This document shows, piece after piece, positions 28,219 through 36,231 of a DNA stretch of 63,607 nucleotides (its first letter is position 1; each line of letters opens with the position of its first letter). The notes under the pieces were generated by a model. The model did not search any database, was not told the DNA's origin, and saw only the letters and a list, made by a program, of their open reading frames with translations. The translations under genes were made by a program, and so were the position numbers. This DNA comes from CAWCLK01 sp963796225 (GTDB lineage: Bacteria > Actinomycetota > Nitriliruptoria > Nitriliruptorales > Nitriliruptoraceae), in the NCBI GenBank assembly GCA_963796225.1, contig CAWCLK010000024.1, forward strand, positions 1 to 63,607, written 5' to 3'.

Positions 28219-29853
28219 TTACATCATGCCGCCCATGTCGCCCATGCCGTGGTCGTGACCGCCGCCACCGGCGCCCTCGGGCTCCGGCTTGTCGGCGACC
28301 AGCGCCTCGGTGGTCAGGAGCAGGCCCGCGATGGACGCGGCGTTCTGCAGGGCCGACCGGGTGACCTTGGCCGGGTCGATGATGCCCGCGGCCACGAGGT
28401 CCTGGTACTCGCCGGTCAGGGCGTTGAGGCCCTGGCCCGGCTCCATGCCGCGGACCTTCTCGACGACGACGGAGCCCTCGAGGCCCGCGTTCGACGCGAT
28501 CCAGTACAGCGGGGACGACAGGGCCTTGCGGACGATGTTGGCGCCCGTGGCCTCGTCACCGGTCAGGTCGAGCTTGTCGAGGCCGGCCTCGGCCTGCAGC
28601 AGCGCGGTGCCACCGCCGGCGACGATGCCCTCCTCGACGGCCGCACGGGTCGCGGACAGGGCGTCCTCGATCCGGTGCTTGACCTCCTTGAGCTCGGTCT
28701 CGGTGGCCGCACCGACCTTCACGACGGCGACGCCGCCGGACAGCTTGGCCAGACGCTCCTGGAGCTTCTCGCGGTCCCAGTCCGAGTCGGTGTTCTCGAT
28801 CTCGGCCTTGATCTGCGAGATGCGGCCCTTGATGTCGTCATCGGACCCAGCACCCTCGACGATCGTGGTGTTGTCCTTGGTGATGACGACCTTGCGGGCA
28901 CGGCCGAGCAGGTCCAGCGTGGCGCTGTCGAGCTTGAGCCCGACCTCCTCGCTGATGACCTGGCCACCGGACAGGATCGCGATGTCCTGCAGCATGGCCT
29001 TGCGGCGCTCACCGAAGCCCGGCGCCTTGACGGCGGCCGACTGGAAGGTGCCGCGGATCTTGTTCACGACCAGCGTGGCCAGGGCCTCGCCCTCGAGGTC
29101 CTCGGCGATGACGACCAGCGGACGCCCGGCCTGCATGACCTTCTCGAGGACCGGCAGCAGGTCCTGGACCGAGCCGATCTTGGAGTTGACGATCAGGATG
29201 AAGGGGTCCTCGAAGACCGCCTCCATGCGCTCGGTGTCGGTGACCATGTACGGCGACAGGAAGCCCTTGTCGAACTGCATGCCCTCGACGAAGTCGAGCT
29301 CCATGCCGAAGGTCTGGGACTCCTCGACGGTGATGACGCCGTCCTTGCCGACCTTGTCCATCGCGTCCGCGATGACCGAGCCGACGACCGGGTCGTTGTT
29401 GGCCGAGATGCCGGCGATCTGGGCGATCTCGTCCTGGGTCTCGATCTCGCGGGCCTGGTTCGAGATCTCCTCGACCACGCGCTCGACGGCCTTGTCGATG
29501 CCGCGCTTCAGGGCCATCGGCGAGGCGCCGGCGGCCACGTTGCGCAGGCCTTCCTTGACGATCGCCTGGGCCAGGACGGTCGCGGTGGTGGTGCCGTCAC
29601 CCGCGACGTCGTTGGTCTTGGTGGCGACCTCCTTGGCCAGCTGGGCGCCCATGTTCTCGTAGGCGTCCTCGAGCTCGATCTCACGAGCGACGGTCACGCC
29701 GTCCTTCGTGATGGTGGGTGCGCCCCACTTCTTGTCGATGACCACGTTGCGGCCCTTGGGGCCGAGCGTGACCTTGACGGCGTCGGCGAGGGTGTTGACA
29801 CCCTTCTCGAGCCGCTTGCGCGCGTCCTCGGAGAAACTGAGGATCTTCGCCAT
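28219..29853 (-). CDS. groL: Chaperonin GroEL
   Basis: 544 residues, full length. The 60-kDa subunit forms the double-ring ATP-driven folding chamber in the cytoplasm. Motifs: MAKILSFSEDARKRLEKGVN at the start; nucleotide-binding VTLGPKGRNVVI and AGDGTTTATVLAQAIV; catalytic Asp in GGVAVVKVGAATETELKE and the DALSATRAAVEEGIVAGGG region. The C-terminus (HDHGMGDMGGMM) combines a short His-containing run with the GGM tail. It lies 98 bp downstream of groES in one operon controlled by the CIRCE-bearing promoter and ends in a strong hairpin. Confidence 0.98.
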   Translation of the reverse strand: MAKILSFSEDARKRLEKGVNTLADAVKVTLGPKGRNVVIDKKWGAPTITKDGVTVAREIELEDAYENMGAQLAKEVATKTNDVAGDGTTTATVLAQAIVKEGLRNVAAGASPMALKRGIDKAVERVVEEISNQAREIETQDEIAQIAGISANNDPVVGSVIADAMDKVGKDGVITVEESQTFGMELDFVEGMQFDKGFLSPYMVTDTERMEAVFEDPFILIVNSKIGSVQDLLPVLEKVMQAGRPLVVIAEDLEGEALATLVVNKIRGTFQSAAVKAPGFGERRKAMLQDIAILSGGQVISEEVGLKLDSATLDLLGRARKVVITKDNTTIVEGAGSDDDIKGRISQIKAEIENTDSDWDREKLQERLAKLSGGVAVVKVGAATETELKEVKHRIEDALSATRAAVEEGIVAGGGTALLQAEAGLDKLDLTGDEATGANIVRKALSSPLYWIASNAGLEGSVVVEKVRGMEPGQGLNALTGEYQDLVAAGIIDPAKVTRSALQNAASIAGLLLTTEALVADKPEPEGAGGGGHDHGMGDMGGMM

Positions 29854-29951
29854 GTGTGTATCTCCTTGAAAGTTTGGGATGTGGTGGTCGGTGCGGGCGC
29901 ATCAGCCGGCAGTTTCGCCCCTGGGGCGAAACTGCAAGCTGACGCTTCGCG

Positions 29952-30257
29952 TCAGCCGACGATGGCGAGGATGTCGCGGGCGGAGAGGATCAGGTACTCC
30001 TCGCCCTCGAGCTTGACCTCGGTGCCGCCGTACTTGGAGAACAGGACGGTGTCGCCCTCGGACACGTCGAGCTCGATGGGGTCACCGGTCTGCTCGGAGC
30101 GCTTGCCGGGGCCCACCGCGACGACGGTGCCCTGCTGCGGCTTCTCCTTGGCCGTGTCGGGGATGACGAGGCCGGAGGAGGTGGTCTGCTCGGCTTCGTT
30201 GATGGTGACGACGACCCGGTCCTCGAGCGGACGGATCTTGACCTTCGTGGCGGCCAA
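29952..30257 (-). CDS. groS: Co-chaperonin GroES
   Basis: 101 residues. The 10-kDa lid caps the GroEL ring. Typical segments are KIRPLEDRVVVTINEAEQTT, the mobile loop SSGLVIPDTAKEKPQQG, GTVVAVGPGKR and VLFSKYGGTEVKLEGEEYL. It is the first gene of the groES-groEL operon, with a ~150-nt leader from a promoter overlapped by two CIRCE elements, so HrcA repression at normal temperature is expected. hrcA itself is not in the window. Confidence 0.97.
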   Translation of the reverse strand: MAATKVKIRPLEDRVVVTINEAEQTTSSGLVIPDTAKEKPQQGTVVAVGPGKRSEQTGDPIELDVSEGDTVLFSKYGGTEVKLEGEEYLILSARDILAIVG

Positions 30258-30375
30258 CGTGGACCTCCTGGGCTGTGAGGTGTTCGGTGCGCCCCGCCCG
30301 GGAGCGGGCAGGGCACGATGGATGATGTGCGGGGTCGGAGCGAGCGAACGAGAGGGCCGCGTGAGGACGGGCCGG

Positions 30376-30402
30376 TTCGCACTCCCTTGCTCCGAGTGCC
30401 AA
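30376..30402. promoter_or_regulatory. CIRCE operator 1 (HrcA site)
   Basis: TTCGCACTC, 9-bp spacer, GAGTGCCAA. This matches the CIRCE consensus TTAGCACTC-N9-GAGTGCTAA with two changes. It lies just downstream of the groES -10 box, over the expected transcription start. Confidence 0.88.
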
Positions 30403-30404
30403 CG

Positions 30405-30433
30405 AAATTAGCGCTCCCCGGGGGCGAGTGCAA
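30405..30433 (-). promoter_or_regulatory. groES-groEL promoter, sigma70-like
   Basis: On the minus strand, TTGCAC (30428-30433), a 17-bp spacer and TAATTT (30405-30410). The spacing is ideal for the housekeeping sigma factor. The spacer is CIRCE 2, so repressor binding would block polymerase directly. Confidence 0.75.
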
Positions 30434-30434
30434 G
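30408..30434. promoter_or_regulatory. CIRCE operator 2 (HrcA site)
   Basis: TTAGCGCTC, 9-bp spacer, GAGTGCAAG. It is a slightly weaker match than operator 1, centred 32 bp from it, and covers the promoter spacer. Confidence 0.8.
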
Positions 30435-30673
30435 GCCACCGTCCCGAGGTTGCGTCGACCCCGCGCAGGGTCCCTGCCACGCCCTCACGCGACGTGATCG
30501 AACACTGACGCGCAGTAGACGCGCAGGAGGAGATCCCCGGACAGAAGGCCTGTGCCCCACGGTCACGACAGGCGTACGCTGCGTATGACCGGGGCGTACC
30601 GACACACACGACCCCGGCCGGGCCGTGATCGCCCTCGCCGACCGGCCCCCGGGGCAACCGTTCAGGACCAGCC

Positions 30674-31153
30674 ATGACCGACCACCAGGAACGTCTCGGA
30701 GCCCGGCTGCGCTCCATCCGCCGCCAGCAGGGGCTCACCCTCCACGACGTCGAGGAGCGCTCCGCCGGCACGTGGAAGGCCGTCGTGGTCGGGTCCTACG
30801 AGCGGGGCGACCGCGCCATCTCCGTGGCCAAGCTCGCGCGTCTCGCCGAGTTCTACAACGTGCCGCTGCACGACCTGATCCCCTCGGACGAGGCCGACGC
30901 CGCGACGCCGGTCGACCCCGACTCGCTGCCGCGGGTGTGCCTGGACCTCACCCGGCTTCCCGAGGAGGACGGCGACCCGGCGCTGACCGCGATGGCCCGG
31001 TACGCCCGCCGCATCCAGATCGAGCGGGGCGACTACAACGGTCGCGTGCTCACGATCCGCCGCGAGGACCTGCACGCCATCTCGCTGGCCTTCGGCATGG
31101 ACCCCGCCCAGCTCGTCGGCGAGCTCGACGGCGCCGAGGCCCTGGTCCGCTGA
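30674..31153 (+). CDS. BldD-like c-di-GMP-responsive transcriptional regulator
   Basis: 159 residues. The N-terminal Xre-type helix-turn-helix (GARLRSIRRQQGLTLHDVEE, KAVVVGSYERGDRAISVAKL) is very close to Streptomyces BldD. The C-terminal domain holds the c-di-GMP signature RxD-x8-RxxD exactly: R118-G-D120, then R129-R-E-D132 (RGDYNGRVLTIRRED). In Streptomyces a c-di-GMP tetramer bridges two BldD C-domains and turns on DNA binding that represses development genes. It is divergent from groES and is the first of three paralogues here. In this lineage targets are unknown. Confidence 0.88.
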   Translation: MTDHQERLGARLRSIRRQQGLTLHDVEERSAGTWKAVVVGSYERGDRAISVAKLARLAEFYNVPLHDLIPSDEADAATPVDPDSLPRVCLDLTRLPEEDGDPALTAMARYARRIQIERGDYNGRVLTIRREDLHAISLAFGMDPAQLVGELDGAEALVR

Positions 31154-31194
31154 CCCGCAGGCCCGCTGACCCGTCGGCCCGCTGACCCGTAGGC
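31147..31194. repeat. Three tandem 16-bp repeats
   Basis: Units at 31147, 31163 and 31179 of form CCGCTGACCCGYMGGC, differing only at two positions. The first includes the stop codon of the BldD-like gene. Confidence 0.75.
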
Positions 31195-31398
31195 CTCGGG
31201 AGCCTCGCTGACCACGGCGGGTGCGCGGCGCCTGCTCACGTCGCGTGCCAGGCAACCACGTAGCGGCGCACGATCGAGCGCGGACCGCGCGTACAGGAGG
31301 AATCGCGGGTCTTCGTCGGCGCTCCAGCAGCGGACGGGGCGTTCGGCGACGAACCTCCCCCCACGCTCCGTCTGCGCCGACTCGTCTGGATCCCCGAC

Positions 31399-31890
31399 AT
31401 GGCCGTCTCCCCCGAGCCGCCCGGCGATGCCGTGCCGTCGGAGGTCATCGGCTCGCGACTGCGGACGGCACGCGAGGAACGCGGCCTGGCCCTGCGCGAG
31501 GTGGCCGCGGCGTCCGAGGGCAGCTTCCAGGTCGCCACGCTCAGCGCCTGGGAGCGGGGTGAACGGCGGATCGGCCTCGCGTCGCTGATGTGGCTGGCCG
31601 ACCACTACGGCGTCCCGGTGGGAGAGCTGCTCAATCCGCGCAGCCTTCCCGACGGCCAGCCCGTCATCGTCGTCCACCGCGGCCCGCTCGCCGACGCCGC
31701 CCCGTACTGGGACCCGCTCAAGACCCTGGTGCAACGCACCGTGGCGACACGCCACGACGGGGCGGGCGACACCGTGCGCCTGCGTGCCGACGACGTCGAG
31801 TTCCTCGCCGCGGTGCTCGACCTCACCGTGCCGGCCCTCGTCCAACGGCTGGTCGCGACCGACCTCGCCTCGACCGCCGAGCGCGACTGA
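31399..31890 (+). CDS. BldD paralogue 2
   Basis: 163 residues from ATG 31399. The helix-turn-helix matches paralogue 1 (GSRLRTAREERGLALREVAA, LSAWERGERRIGLASLMWLA). The C-domain keeps the c-di-GMP signature at the same residue numbers: R118-H-D120, eight residues, R129-A-D-D132 (RHDGAGDTVRLRADD). The linker is longer and differs (VVHRGPLADAAPYWD). The signature suggests that c-di-GMP binding is retained. It faces paralogue 3 tail to tail with an 8-bp gap. Confidence 0.8.
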   Translation: MAVSPEPPGDAVPSEVIGSRLRTAREERGLALREVAAASEGSFQVATLSAWERGERRIGLASLMWLADHYGVPVGELLNPRSLPDGQPVIVVHRGPLADAAPYWDPLKTLVQRTVATRHDGAGDTVRLRADDVEFLAAVLDLTVPALVQRLVATDLASTAERD

Positions 31891-31898
31891 GCCGGCGC

Positions 31899-32363
31899 TC
31901 AGGGGGTTCGCACCTCGGCCTCGACGGCCAGGCCGGACTCGCGCAACTGCCACACGAGCGTGTCGAAGGACACGCCCCGCAGGGCCGCCAGCCGCTCCAG
32001 GTCGCTCTCGCGCAGCTCGATCTGGTTGCCCACCTGGCCACGTCGCATGCGCCGGACCCGGTCGCACAGCCGCGCCAGGTCCACCTCGTCGGAGACCTCG
32101 ACCCGGGTCAGGTCGATGACGACGGACACCGCGGGCTGGTCCTCGACGCCGTCGAAGAGCGAATCGGGGTCGACGTCGTAGACCAGGCACAGCGCCACCA
32201 GCCGCTCGGCGGTGATCATCCGGGTCCCACGCTCGTACGCCCCGAGGCTGCCCACCGTGAACCGGCCCTCCGAGCGTTCCTCGACGTCACGCAGGGTCCA
32301 CCCGCGTGTTCGCCGCAGGTCGCGCAGGCGTTCGCCCACCGGACCGGTCCCCGTGTCGGACAT
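31899..32363 (-). CDS. BldD paralogue 3, c-di-GMP signature incomplete
   Basis: 154 residues from ATG 32361-32363. The helix-turn-helix is clear (GERLRDLRRTRGWTLRDVEE, LGAYERGTRMITAERLVALC) and the C-domain aligns (SVVIDLTRVEVSDEVDLARL). At the ligand site it reads R107-R-G109 ... R118-E-S-D121, so the Asp of RxD is replaced by Gly while RxxD is kept. It may have lost c-di-GMP binding or act as a dimerisation partner. It is convergent with paralogue 2. Confidence 0.78.
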   Translation of the reverse strand: MSDTGTGPVGERLRDLRRTRGWTLRDVEERSEGRFTVGSLGAYERGTRMITAERLVALCLVYDVDPDSLFDGVEDQPAVSVVIDLTRVEVSDEVDLARLCDRVRRMRRGQVGNQIELRESDLERLAALRGVSFDTLVWQLRESGLAVEAEVRTP

Positions 32364-32484
32364 TCGCCTGCCTCCTTGAGGCGCGTCAGCATCGCCGTGT
32401 GCAGTTTCGCCACTCGCAGATGCGGTCCCTGCACGTGCCCGCCGCGCACACTGCTCGAACGCAGGGCGCACAGGGCGCTTCTCC

Positions 32485-32587
32485 GCTAGGGCCTCACCGC
32501 CAGCCGCCACTTGGCAGCTGCGTCGCTGCGCTCCGCCCATGCCAACATCTTCAAGGTCTGCCGGTTCGGCTAGGGCCTCACCGCCAG
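32485..32587. repeat. 19-bp direct repeat at the 3' end of the GNAT gene
   Basis: GCTAGGGCCTCACCGCCAG occurs at 32485-32503 and 32569-32587. The right copy encodes the last residues and stop of the acetyltransferase gene and the left copy lies beyond it. The arrangement mirrors that at 20194-20263. Confidence 0.7.
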
Positions 32588-33415
32588 TCTCCATTCTTCG
32601 CGGTCCACGAAGCCGGCGGCGGTGTAGGCGCGGTGGGCGGCGGTGTTGGCGGCGCGGACGTGCAGGGAGATCGGGCGGGACTCGCCGCCCTCCTTGATGG
32701 CCGCGCGGACGGCGGCGGCGACGGCGCCCCGCCCGATGCCGGTGCCGCGGCGGGCCGGGTCCACGACGATGCCGGCGAGCTGGACGCCCCAGCGCACCGA
32801 CGAGACCGACCGTTCCACCTTGCAGACCGGGGAGCCGACGGGGCCGACGACCCACACCAGCCCCTGCTGGACGGAGCGTTCCATGCGGTCGCGGTAGCCG
32901 CGCAGGCCCGAGCGTCCGGGGTCGGGGCCGAACTGGTCGTCGACGTGCAGCTGCACCGCGAGCTGCGCCAGCGTGTCGACGTCGGCCGGCTCGGCGGGCC
33001 GCAGCCCCGGGTCGGGCAGGTCGACCTCGTCGGGGACGCGCTCGGGGTCGACGGTGAAGAACCGTTGGTGGTGGACCAGCGCGTCGGTGGGCGCCGCCCC
33101 GCCGTCGGTGATCGGCGCGGCCGCCCCGACGTCCCCGACCAGCAGGCGCCACCGGCGGGTCGGGGTGCCCGCCTCGGCGATCACCTCGGGGTCGCCGCAG
33201 GGCACCAGCACGCGCCCCGGGTGCACGACCGCCAGCGCCCAGTGGGTGGCGCCGTCACCGGCGACGCGCACGATGTCGGTGCCCCGCGCGTCGAGGCACG
33301 ACAGCGCGAACATGTGCCGGACGGCGCCCCCGACCTCGCACGGCCAGGTCGCCAGCCGCTGTTGGCAGGTGGCGAGCTCACCAGGGGCGGGGCGCCGCCA
33401 GCGCAGCGACCTCAC
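32570..33415 (-). CDS. GNAT acetyltransferase with N-terminal DUF4081-like domain
   Basis: 281 residues from GTG 33415, overlapping the tsaD stop by GTGA. The first ~120 residues are a second, degenerate acetyltransferase-like domain (FALSCLDARGTDIVRVAGDG). The C-terminal ~150 residues form a GNAT fold: VQLAGIVVDPARRGTGIGRG holds the acetyl-CoA loop (RRGTGIG), and the end motif is NTAAHRAYTAAGFV. Actinobacterial relatives with this two-domain build are annotated only as GNATs. The substrate is unknown; coupling to tsaD hints at a role linked to translation. Confidence 0.8.
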   Translation of the reverse strand: MRSLRWRRPAPGELATCQQRLATWPCEVGGAVRHMFALSCLDARGTDIVRVAGDGATHWALAVVHPGRVLVPCGDPEVIAEAGTPTRRWRLLVGDVGAAAPITDGGAAPTDALVHHQRFFTVDPERVPDEVDLPDPGLRPAEPADVDTLAQLAVQLHVDDQFGPDPGRSGLRGYRDRMERSVQQGLVWVVGPVGSPVCKVERSVSSVRWGVQLAGIVVDPARRGTGIGRGAVAAAVRAAIKEGGESRPISLHVRAANTAAHRAYTAAGFVDREEWRLAVRP

Positions 33416-34470
33416 CGCCCCGCGACCCCGGCCCCGGGCGTGGCGTGGGCGTCCAGCGGCAGGTTCGGGTCGGCGGCGAGGTCCAGCTCGGCGTGCATGC
33501 CGGCCGCGAGCAGGTTCGCCCCGCTGGCCGCCACCATCGCCCCGTTGTCCGTGCACAGCCGGATGTGGGGGGCCAGCAGCCGCAGCCCGGCCTGCTCGCA
33601 CTCGGCGGCCATGCGCTCGCGCAGCCGCGAGTTGGCGGCGACGCCCCCAGCGATCACGACCGAGCCGACCCCCTCGTCGGCGGCCGCCGCCAGGGACTTG
33701 GACAGCTGCACGTCGACGATGGCCTCCTGGAAGGACGCCGCGACGTCGGCGATGTCGGGCTCCTCGCCGGCCGCCTCCATCTTGCGCAGCTGGCGGATGA
33801 CCGCGGTCTTCAGCCCCGACAGCGAGAAGTCGTAGCCGCCGTCCCGCATCAGCGCACGCGGGAAGTGGAAGGCCTTCGGGTTGCCCTGTCGGGCGATCCT
33901 GTCGATCTCGGGACCGCCGGGGAAGCCGAGGCCGAGGAACCGGGCGATCTTGTCGAACGCCTCGCCGGCCGCGTCGTCGATCGTGGCGCCGAGCTGCCGG
34001 AAGCCGGGCAGCTGCCCGTCCGCGGTGGGCTCCTCCATGACCACGAGGCTGGTGTGCCCGCCGGACACGACCAGCGCGAGGACCGGGGGCTCGAGCTCGC
34101 CGTACTCGAGCTGGGCCGCCTCGACGTGGGCGCGCAGGTGGTTGACCCCGAGCAGCGGCAGGTCGTTGGCCAGCGCCAGGCCCTTGGCGCCGGCGACGCC
34201 GACCAGCAGCGCCCCGACCAGCCCCGGTCCGGAGGTCACGGCGATCGCGTCGATGTCGGACAGCCGGCAGCCGGCCTCGACCAGCGACCGTTCGATGGTG
34301 GGCTGCAGCAGCTCGAGGTGGGCGCGCGCCGCCACCTCGGGCACCACGCCGCCGTAGGGGGCGTGCAGCTCGACCTGCGAGGCGATCACGTTGGACCGGA
34401 CCGTGAAGCGGTCCTCGACCACGCCGACGGCGGTCTCGTCGCAGGAGGTCTCGATGCCGAGCACGAGCAT
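33412..34470 (-). CDS. tsaD: tRNA threonylcarbamoyladenosine transferase TsaD
   Basis: 352 residues. It transfers the threonylcarbamoyl group to A37 of ANN-decoding tRNAs (t6A), working with TsaB and TsaE encoded nearby. Motifs: MLVLGIETSCDETAVGVVED at the start; YGGVVPEVAARAH and NHLRAHVEA provide the metal-binding His residues; the ASKH ATPase segments are VALVVSGGHTSL-like (LALVVSGGHTSLVVME) and VVIAGGVAANSRLR. It is part of a compact minus-strand cluster. Confidence 0.97.
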   Translation of the reverse strand: MLVLGIETSCDETAVGVVEDRFTVRSNVIASQVELHAPYGGVVPEVAARAHLELLQPTIERSLVEAGCRLSDIDAIAVTSGPGLVGALLVGVAGAKGLALANDLPLLGVNHLRAHVEAAQLEYGELEPPVLALVVSGGHTSLVVMEEPTADGQLPGFRQLGATIDDAAGEAFDKIARFLGLGFPGGPEIDRIARQGNPKAFHFPRALMRDGGYDFSLSGLKTAVIRQLRKMEAAGEEPDIADVAASFQEAIVDVQLSKSLAAAADEGVGSVVIAGGVAANSRLRERMAAECEQAGLRLLAPHIRLCTDNGAMVAASGANLLAAGMHAELDLAADPNLPLDAHATPGAGVAGR

Positions 34471-34482
34471 GGGGAGGGTCCT

Positions 34483-34992
34483 TCAGGCCGTCGTGCGGGT
34501 CATGAGCACGGCGTCGACGAGGCGGCCGCGCCCCGCGGCCGGGTCGGTGCCGGGGCCCGTTCCGGGGTCGACGTAGTAGTCGCGTCGGCGGCCGACCTCG
34601 ACGAAGCCGAGCTGCTCGTACAGGGCGCGGGCGCCGGGTTCGTCCTCGCGGACCTCGAGGGTCCAGGAGGTGGCGCCCCGGGCCCGGGACCGCTCGATCA
34701 GCTCGGTCACCAGGCGTCGGGCCACGCCGCGGCGGCGGGCGTGCGCCACGACCGCCACCGTCATGACGTGGGTGATGTCGGGTGCGTCCCACGCCCCGGC
34801 GAAGCCGACGACCTCGCCGTCGAGCTCGGCCACGAGGTAGTCGCGGTCGTCGCCGGCGATCTCGCGGACGAACTGCTCGGCCGACCACGGACGCGAGAAC
34901 ACCTCGAACGACAGGGCGGCGGCCATCGGCGCGTCGTCGTCGCGGAAGGCACGCACCTGCACGGCGGGGCCGGCATCGGGCATGGCGGTCAT
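34483..34992 (-). CDS. rimI: Ribosomal protein alanine N-acetyltransferase RimI
   Basis: 169 residues from ATG 34992, whose ATGA overlaps the tsaB stop. The GNAT fold is seen in VMTVAVVAHARRRGVARRLV (acetyl-CoA loop) and EVREDEPGARALYEQLGFVE. RimI acetylates the N-terminal Ala of ribosomal protein S18 in E. coli. The tsaB-rimI-tsaD order is the classic arrangement and supports the call. Confidence 0.92.
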   Translation of the reverse strand: MTAMPDAGPAVQVRAFRDDDAPMAAALSFEVFSRPWSAEQFVREIAGDDRDYLVAELDGEVVGFAGAWDAPDITHVMTVAVVAHARRRGVARRLVTELIERSRARGATSWTLEVREDEPGARALYEQLGFVEVGRRRDYYVDPGTGPGTDPAAGRGRLVDAVLMTRTTA

Positions 34993-35702
34993 GCCTCGCC
35001 ACCGTGCAGCCGGCCGCGCTGCTGCCAGCCGATCTTCGCGTCGGCCTGGCGCAGGTACAGCGGCTGCAGCGTGCCGGGGCGGACGGTCTCCTCGCGTTCG
35101 AAGCGGGGCGCGGCCAACGTGCCGAGGTCGGCCGCGTCGGGCTGACCGCGGCCGTCGACGGCGACCTCGACGTGGTGGAGGTCGGCGAGCTCGCTGCGGT
35201 AGCGCACGGCCCCCTCCCCGATCACGAGGCACTCCTCGCCGAGGGACTGCAGCTCGGCCGACAGCTCGTCGGGCCGGCTGACCCGCAGGTCGCCCTCGCG
35301 CTGCACGCCGCCCGGGGCGGGGCGGTACAGCGCCCAGAACACCTCGCCGCGCCGCGCGTCGAGCGTCGCGATGACGGGGCGGGACACGTGGCGGGCCTGG
35401 AAGGCGAGCACGTCGAGGCCGGACAGGCCGACCATCGGCAGCGACCGGGCCATGGCGAAGGCCTGGGCCGTGGCGATGCCCACCCGCAGGCCCGTGTACA
35501 GGCCGGGGCCGAGCCCGACCGCCACGCCCGTGACGTCACGCACGCCCTGGCCGGCCTGGCGCAGGCAGAAGTCGATCGCGGGAGCGACGAACTCGCCGTG
35601 CCGGGCGGGCACGCCGAGGCCGGCGCTGGCCACGACGCCGTCGTGGGCCACCAGCGCCACCGAGGAGCGGGCCGTCGAGGTCTCGATCGCCAGCAGCAGC
35701 AC
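34989..35702 (-). CDS. tsaB: t6A biosynthesis protein TsaB
   Basis: 237 residues. A non-catalytic ASKH paralogue of TsaD that scaffolds the TsaBDE complex. Motifs: MLLLAIETSTARSSVALVAH and VAVGLGPGLYTGLRVGIATA. It lies 1 bp after tsaE and overlaps rimI by 4 bp. Confidence 0.95.
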   Translation of the reverse strand: MLLLAIETSTARSSVALVAHDGVVASAGLGVPARHGEFVAPAIDFCLRQAGQGVRDVTGVAVGLGPGLYTGLRVGIATAQAFAMARSLPMVGLSGLDVLAFQARHVSRPVIATLDARRGEVFWALYRPAPGGVQREGDLRVSRPDELSAELQSLGEECLVIGEGAVRYRSELADLHHVEVAVDGRGQPDAADLGTLAAPRFEREETVRPGTLQPLYLRQADAKIGWQQRGRLHGGEA

Positions 35703-35703
35703 G

Positions 35704-36231
35704 TCAGCTCCCTGCGGGGTCGGTGGGGTCGTCGACGACCAGGCCGCCGAGGTCGTCCCGCAGGTCGGCCAGGCGGCCCTCCCACGAGCCCCGCGGGGTC
35801 AGGTGCACGATCCGTCGGGTGGAGTCGAGGTCGTCGGGGTCGGCCAGCACCAGCTCGACGTCGAGCCGGTCGTCGGGGAGCACCGCGGCGACCGCGTCAC
35901 CCCACTCGATGAAGGTCACGGCGTCGGGGGCCAGGACCTCGTCGCCGAGGTCGAGGACGTCCTGCAGCTGGTCGAGGCGGTAGACGTCGACGTGGACCAG
36001 GGGCAGCCGCCCCGGGTAGGACTTGACCAGCACGAAGGTGGGCGAGGTCACCCGCGCCTCGATGCCCAGCGCCCGGGCCACGCCCTGCACGAGGCAGGTC
36101 TTGCCCGCCCCGAGCTCGCCCGCGAGCGAGACCGCGTCCCCCGCCCGCAGGTGCGCCGCGATGGCGGCGCCGACCGTGCGGGTGGCGTCGGCGTCGGGGG
36201 TGGCCAGCGTCAGCCCGACCGAGCCGGTCAC
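35704..36231 (-). CDS. tsaE: t6A biosynthesis ATPase TsaE
   Basis: 175 residues from GTG 36231, overlapping the glycosylase stop by GTGA. The P-loop is GELGAGKTCLVQG and the family segment VTSPTFVLVKSYPG follows; a VHVDVYRLD motif precedes the acidic end. It energises turnover of the TsaBD complex. Confidence 0.95.
   Translation of the reverse strand: MTGSVGLTLATPDADATRTVGAAIAAHLRAGDAVSLAGELGAGKTCLVQGVARALGIEARVTSPTFVLVKSYPGRLPLVHVDVYRLDQLQDVLDLGDEVLAPDAVTFIEWGDAVAAVLPDDRLDVELVLADPDDLDSTRRIVHLTPRGSWEGRLADLRDDLGGLVVDDPTDPAGS

Noticed and set aside
25897..30411. A 1,504-codon open frame on the plus strand
   Set aside because: It runs antisense to groEL, groES, the AbiEi-DUF559 gene and the GT39 gene. 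Very high GC keeps antisense frames open; there is no family likeness and no sensible start.
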